Origin: a virus
Direction: 5' to 3' (one strand)
IMG/VR virus record: IMGVR_UViG_3300010370_000029
Span: 23,474-87,473 of that record
DNA length: 64,000 bases
The notes under the pieces were generated by a model that ran no database searches, was not told where the DNA came from, and saw only the letters and a list, made by a program, of their open reading frames with translations. The position numbers and the translations under genes were made by a program. The number at the start of each line of letters is the position of its first letter. Position 1 is the first letter of the stretch. Positions 62,212 through 64,000 of this stretch are shown piece after piece.

Positions 62212-62382
62212 ATGAAAGCTGTAGACATTTATAATTCGCTAGGAAAAGCCGTTGCCGTGCATCCCCACCTGCCAATTGTGGTGCGGGGACTGGATGACAA
62301 TGGGAATGAGGTTGACATCAAGCTCAAGGGTATCGTGCAGTTGGGGAGCGAGCAGTGGGGACCGGTAATCGTACTAAAGTAG
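62212..62382 (+). CDS. Hypothetical small protein (56 aa)
   Basis: Starts directly after repeat unit 1. DIYNSLGKAVAVH and GLDDNGNEVDIKL are beta/alpha small-protein-like. Unknown. Confidence 0.5.
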   Translation: MKAVDIYNSLGKAVAVHPHLPIVVRGLDDNGNEVDIKLKGIVQLGSEQWGPVIVLK

Positions 62383-62396
62383 TCCCCATTCCCGTT

Positions 62397-62438
62397 AATA
62401 TGTTATAATGACAGGCCGGCTGACATTTTGACTTATTA
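62397..62438 (+). promoter_or_regulatory. Extended -10 promoter module A
   Basis: AATATGTTATAATGACAGGC (62397-62416) contains TG-T-TATAAT, an extended -10 (TATAAT 62404-62409). Followed by a GACATTTTGACTT leader. Nearly the same module recurs at 62742. A similar TTAATATGTTATAAT is at 14088-14102. Confidence 0.55.
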
Positions 62439-62461
62439 AATTGTTACAATATTGTTACATT

Positions 62462-62506
62462 CGTTTTATCATATTTTGACCCCGTTTTATCATTTTTTTG
62501 GGTATT
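62462..62506. repeat. TTTTATCA repeat unit 2
   Basis: TTTTATCA at 62464-62471 and 62485-62492, again 21 bp apart, near-copy of unit 1. Lies between promoter module A and the gene at 62516. Confidence 0.5.
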
Positions 62507-62515
62507 GACTTTTCT

Positions 62516-62689
62516 ATGATTAAAAACATCAAGCGGGACGAGCAGGGCCGTGTGGAGTCCGGCACCTGCCACTGCGGCCACAAGGTGTGGCTCGGTGAAT
62601 TCACCTGTGAGTGCGACCGCTGTGGTCGCCTCTATAACTGGGCAGGGCAGGAGCTCATGCCCGTCGAGCTCTGGGAGGAGGACTACTAG
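62516..62689 (+). CDS. Small Cys-rich zinc protein (57 aa)
   Basis: CHCGH then CECDRCGRLYNWAGQEL: a compact zinc finger seen in many phage proteins of unknown role. ATG 62516 is chosen; a TTG at 62498 could extend it. No strong ribosome-binding site is seen. Confidence 0.55.
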   Translation: MIKNIKRDEQGRVESGTCHCGHKVWLGEFTCECDRCGRLYNWAGQELMPVELWEEDY

Positions 62690-62725
62690 GACCTGTCCAG
62701 CTTTGACGCAGGGGGCTGTCCAGGT

Positions 62726-62784
62726 TTGACGGTCCCTAATAATATGTTATAATGACAGGCGGGTGCGACATTTTGACATTTAAG
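62726..62784 (+). promoter_or_regulatory. Promoter module B (duplicate of A)
   Basis: TTGACG at 62726-62731, 16-bp spacer, TATAAT at 62748-62753 in the same 20-bp block as module A. No gene follows on this strand, so it may make a short RNA or transcribe through the next minus-strand gene. Confidence 0.5.
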
Positions 62785-62839
62785 CATTAACGCCCCGAAC
62801 AGGTACCGAACTACCGATAACAAGTATTATGTAAAGTGG

Positions 62840-62860
62840 TTTTATCATTTTGTTTTATCA
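62840..62860. repeat. TTTTATCA repeat unit 3
   Basis: TTTTATCA at 62840-62847 and 62853-62860, 13 bp apart. Lies beside the end of the minus-strand operon. An inverted copy is at 63950-63957. Confidence 0.45.
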
Positions 62861-62864
62861 TTTT

Positions 62865-63059
62865 TCACGCCGGCCGTACATCGTCGGAACGGATGACGGC
62901 ACAGCGCCCCATCACCCCGAGGGCATCCCGATATCCCATGCGTCTCGCTTCCTTTATACTATTAGCGACCACAATGGTCTGCCACGTATAGTGCGCAGTC
63001 TTGCAGGTATAGACCCACTGCTTGCGCCCCGATAGGTGGGGGAGTTTTTTAGTTATCAT
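62865..63059 (-). CDS. Hypothetical small protein (64 aa)
   Basis: Start chosen at the ATG reading MITKKLPHLSGRKQW at 63059, since the longer frame reaches into the neighbouring gene. Beta-rich with Cys and Trp. Last gene of the minus-strand run. Confidence 0.55.
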   Translation of the reverse strand: MITKKLPHLSGRKQWVYTCKTAHYTWQTIVVANSIKEARRMGYRDALGVMGRCAVIRSDDVRPA

Positions 63060-63241
63060 GCACCCACCATCATGAGCAACTCCTCGGCCCCGTACACCTT
63101 GGGCTTGCCGCAGCTCTCGCATTCATACTTGCGGGCATCGGGCTCCACGCCGTACGCCTCATCGCCACACGCGAGGCAGAACCCCATATCCTCCCCAGAC
63201 TCTACGGCGTCGATAATCTGCTGCATGGAAATCTTCGGCAT
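63056..63241 (-). CDS. Small zinc-ribbon protein (61 aa)
   Basis: DMGFCLACGDEAYG and YECESCGKPKV provide two CxxC pairs of a zinc ribbon; VYGAEELL is a common phage end. Start at the ATG reading MPKISMQQ (63241). Coupled to the next minus-strand gene. Confidence 0.65.
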   Translation of the reverse strand: MPKISMQQIIDAVESGEDMGFCLACGDEAYGVEPDARKYECESCGKPKVYGAEELLMMVGA

Positions 63242-63243
63242 TT

Positions 63244-63387
63244 TTACTTTCCCTCCTGTTGGGCGATGAGCCGTTCGAGCACCTTGCCCTTCCACGGGGC
63301 CGGCTCGGGCTTGTGAGTCTCGTGCCACAGCGCGTCCTCTAGGAGCTGCTGGAAAAACTGCTCTGCGGTCATTTCCTTATTGCTCAT
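63244..63387 (-). CDS. Hypothetical small protein (47 aa)
   Basis: From the ATG reading MSNKEMTAEQFFQQ at 63387. Helical with Pro/Trp centre (HKPEPAPWKGKVLERL). Part of the same minus-strand operon. Confidence 0.5.
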   Translation of the reverse strand: MSNKEMTAEQFFQQLLEDALWHETHKPEPAPWKGKVLERLIAQQEGK

Positions 63388-63397
63388 TTTTTTCCTC

Positions 63398-63817
63398 TTA
63401 CTTGGTGAGAGTGTAGGGCTTGTTCCAGCTTCCCACATTGACATCGTAGTAGTACGCGGTGTCAAAGTAGTCCGTCTGAATGTCGGAGCGGTCGTACCAG
63501 TCCGCACCCTTCATCGCGGGGATGATTTCGGAAAGGAAGGCGAGAGCCGTGCCAGTGTAGTGCTCCTGATACCAGTAGGGATTAATGCTCAGCTCGTAAC
63601 GCTTCCGCATCTCGTCCTTATTCAGCTCGACGTTGACGTAGCCGAACATCCGCTGCGTCGAAAGGTCGCCGATGAAATCAATCGGACCAGCGGTCAGCTT
63701 GAGCACGATAGTGGAATGATTACGAACGGACAGCGAACCCTTCATGCCATACTTGGCGAGGATGGGCTTCACCTTCGCGGCGATGGTCTGCTTCTTGGTC
63801 TGATTCATGTAAGCCAC
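63398..63817 (-). CDS. LPD29-like conserved hypothetical protein (139 aa)
   Basis: GTG start at 63817, with GGAG about 9 nt upstream; the ATG at 63808 is a later choice. GSLSVRNHSTIVLKLTAGPIDFIG is the LPD29-like signature found in phage and plasmid proteins. The rest is polar with YWYQEHYTG. Role unknown. First gene of the minus-strand run, with its own promoter. Confidence 0.7.
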   Translation of the reverse strand: MAYMNQTKKQTIAAKVKPILAKYGMKGSLSVRNHSTIVLKLTAGPIDFIGDLSTQRMFGYVNVELNKDEMRKRYELSINPYWYQEHYTGTALAFLSEIIPAMKGADWYDRSDIQTDYFDTAYYYDVNVGSWNKPYTLTK

Positions 63818-63847
63818 TGCGTTGTTCTCCTTTGAGGTTATGGTCTA

Positions 63848-63875
63848 AATATAACCGATTATTGAATAGAATCAA
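63848..63875 (-). promoter_or_regulatory. Promoter of the minus-strand operon
   Basis: On the minus strand TTGATT (63875-63870), 16-bp spacer, TATATT (63853-63848), about 30 bp before the GTG start. The remaining 63876-64000 shows no gene, only an inverted TTTTATCA copy. Confidence 0.55.
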
Positions 63876-64000
63876 GAGCATTTGCGCATTTTCTTCATTT
63901 CGTTACAATTGGACAAGGTTAGGAATAAAAGCTGGACAAGCGGCGGCGGTGATAAAACATCGACATTTCGTATTCGGGGTTTGTTCGGTTTGTCCTATCA

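Noticed and set aside
1-64000. Integrase, attachment sites or lysogeny genes
   Set aside because: None seen in the window; no tRNA-flanking direct repeats or recombinase.

Overview
The window is a segment of a large tailed-phage genome (Caudoviricetes, T4-type replication machinery). It encodes a near-complete T4-like replisome: gp32-type SSB, UvsX recombinase, FEN1/RNase H-type nuclease, gp41 helicase, family B DNA polymerase gp43, sliding clamp gp45, clamp loader gp44/gp62 and an ATP-dependent DNA ligase. There are no ribosomal, housekeeping or integrase genes, genes are tightly packed with ATGA/TAATG overlaps, and there are collagen-like fibre genes and many tiny ORFs. The gp61 primase, terminase, portal and capsid genes are not in the window. 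The host cannot be named from sequence. An Oar-type TonB-dependent outer-membrane receptor and a cobalamin-dependent ribonucleotide reductase point to a diderm host, for example Gemmatimonadota, Bacteroidota or Acidobacteriota (inference).

Layout. 1-10.9 kb: SSB, recombination, helicase, class II RNR with two thioredoxins, dUTPase, a Vsr-like nuclease and the DNA polymerase. 10.9-14.1 kb: a large Oar-like TonB-dependent receptor, very unusual in a phage. 14.1-18.9 kb: DNA ligase, small proteins, an odd tRNA-like RNA and the first Mom-like DNA-modification protein. 18.9-26.7 kb: clamp, DruA-like DUF4338 protein, glycosyltransferase, DUF262-HNH nuclease, clamp loader, second Mom-like protein and dCMP deaminase. 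26.7-31 kb: small proteins, an Fe-S PD-(D/E)XK nuclease, a frameshifted SpoU methyltransferase, a metalloprotease, a phosphoesterase and a small possible DNA-binding protein behind an 18-bp palindrome. 31-50.8 kb: a sugar/glycosylation island with at least ten glycosyltransferase-like genes, FkbM methyltransferase, HAD-nucleotidyltransferase fusion, sugar aminotransferase, GNAT, an epimerase and the whole dTDP-L-rhamnose pathway (rmlB-A-C-D). 50.8-52.7 kb: ThyX and small genes. 52.7-55.7 kb: three minus-strand virion or fibre genes, one with a long collagen-like region. 55.8-61.4 kb: CobT-like VWA protein and CobS/MoxR-like AAA+ ATPase flanking structural genes. 61.4-64 kb: tiny genes, duplicated promoter modules and TTTTATCA repeats, ending in a minus-strand operon.

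How it fits together. Replication genes are supported by a nucleotide-supply set (RNR, thioredoxins, dUTPase, dCMP deaminase, ThyX). Two Mom-like proteins and a DUF1599 protein suggest adenine hypermodification of phage DNA, possibly to evade host nucleases. The DUF262-HNH and DruA-like proteins resemble pieces of bacterial defence systems and may act against competing phages. The sugar island probably builds rhamnose-containing glycans on the virion or the cell surface. The CobS/CobT-like genes share an unusual 11-bp-period direct-repeat promoter and may be linked to the B12-dependent RNR or act as a MoxR/VWA chaperone pair.
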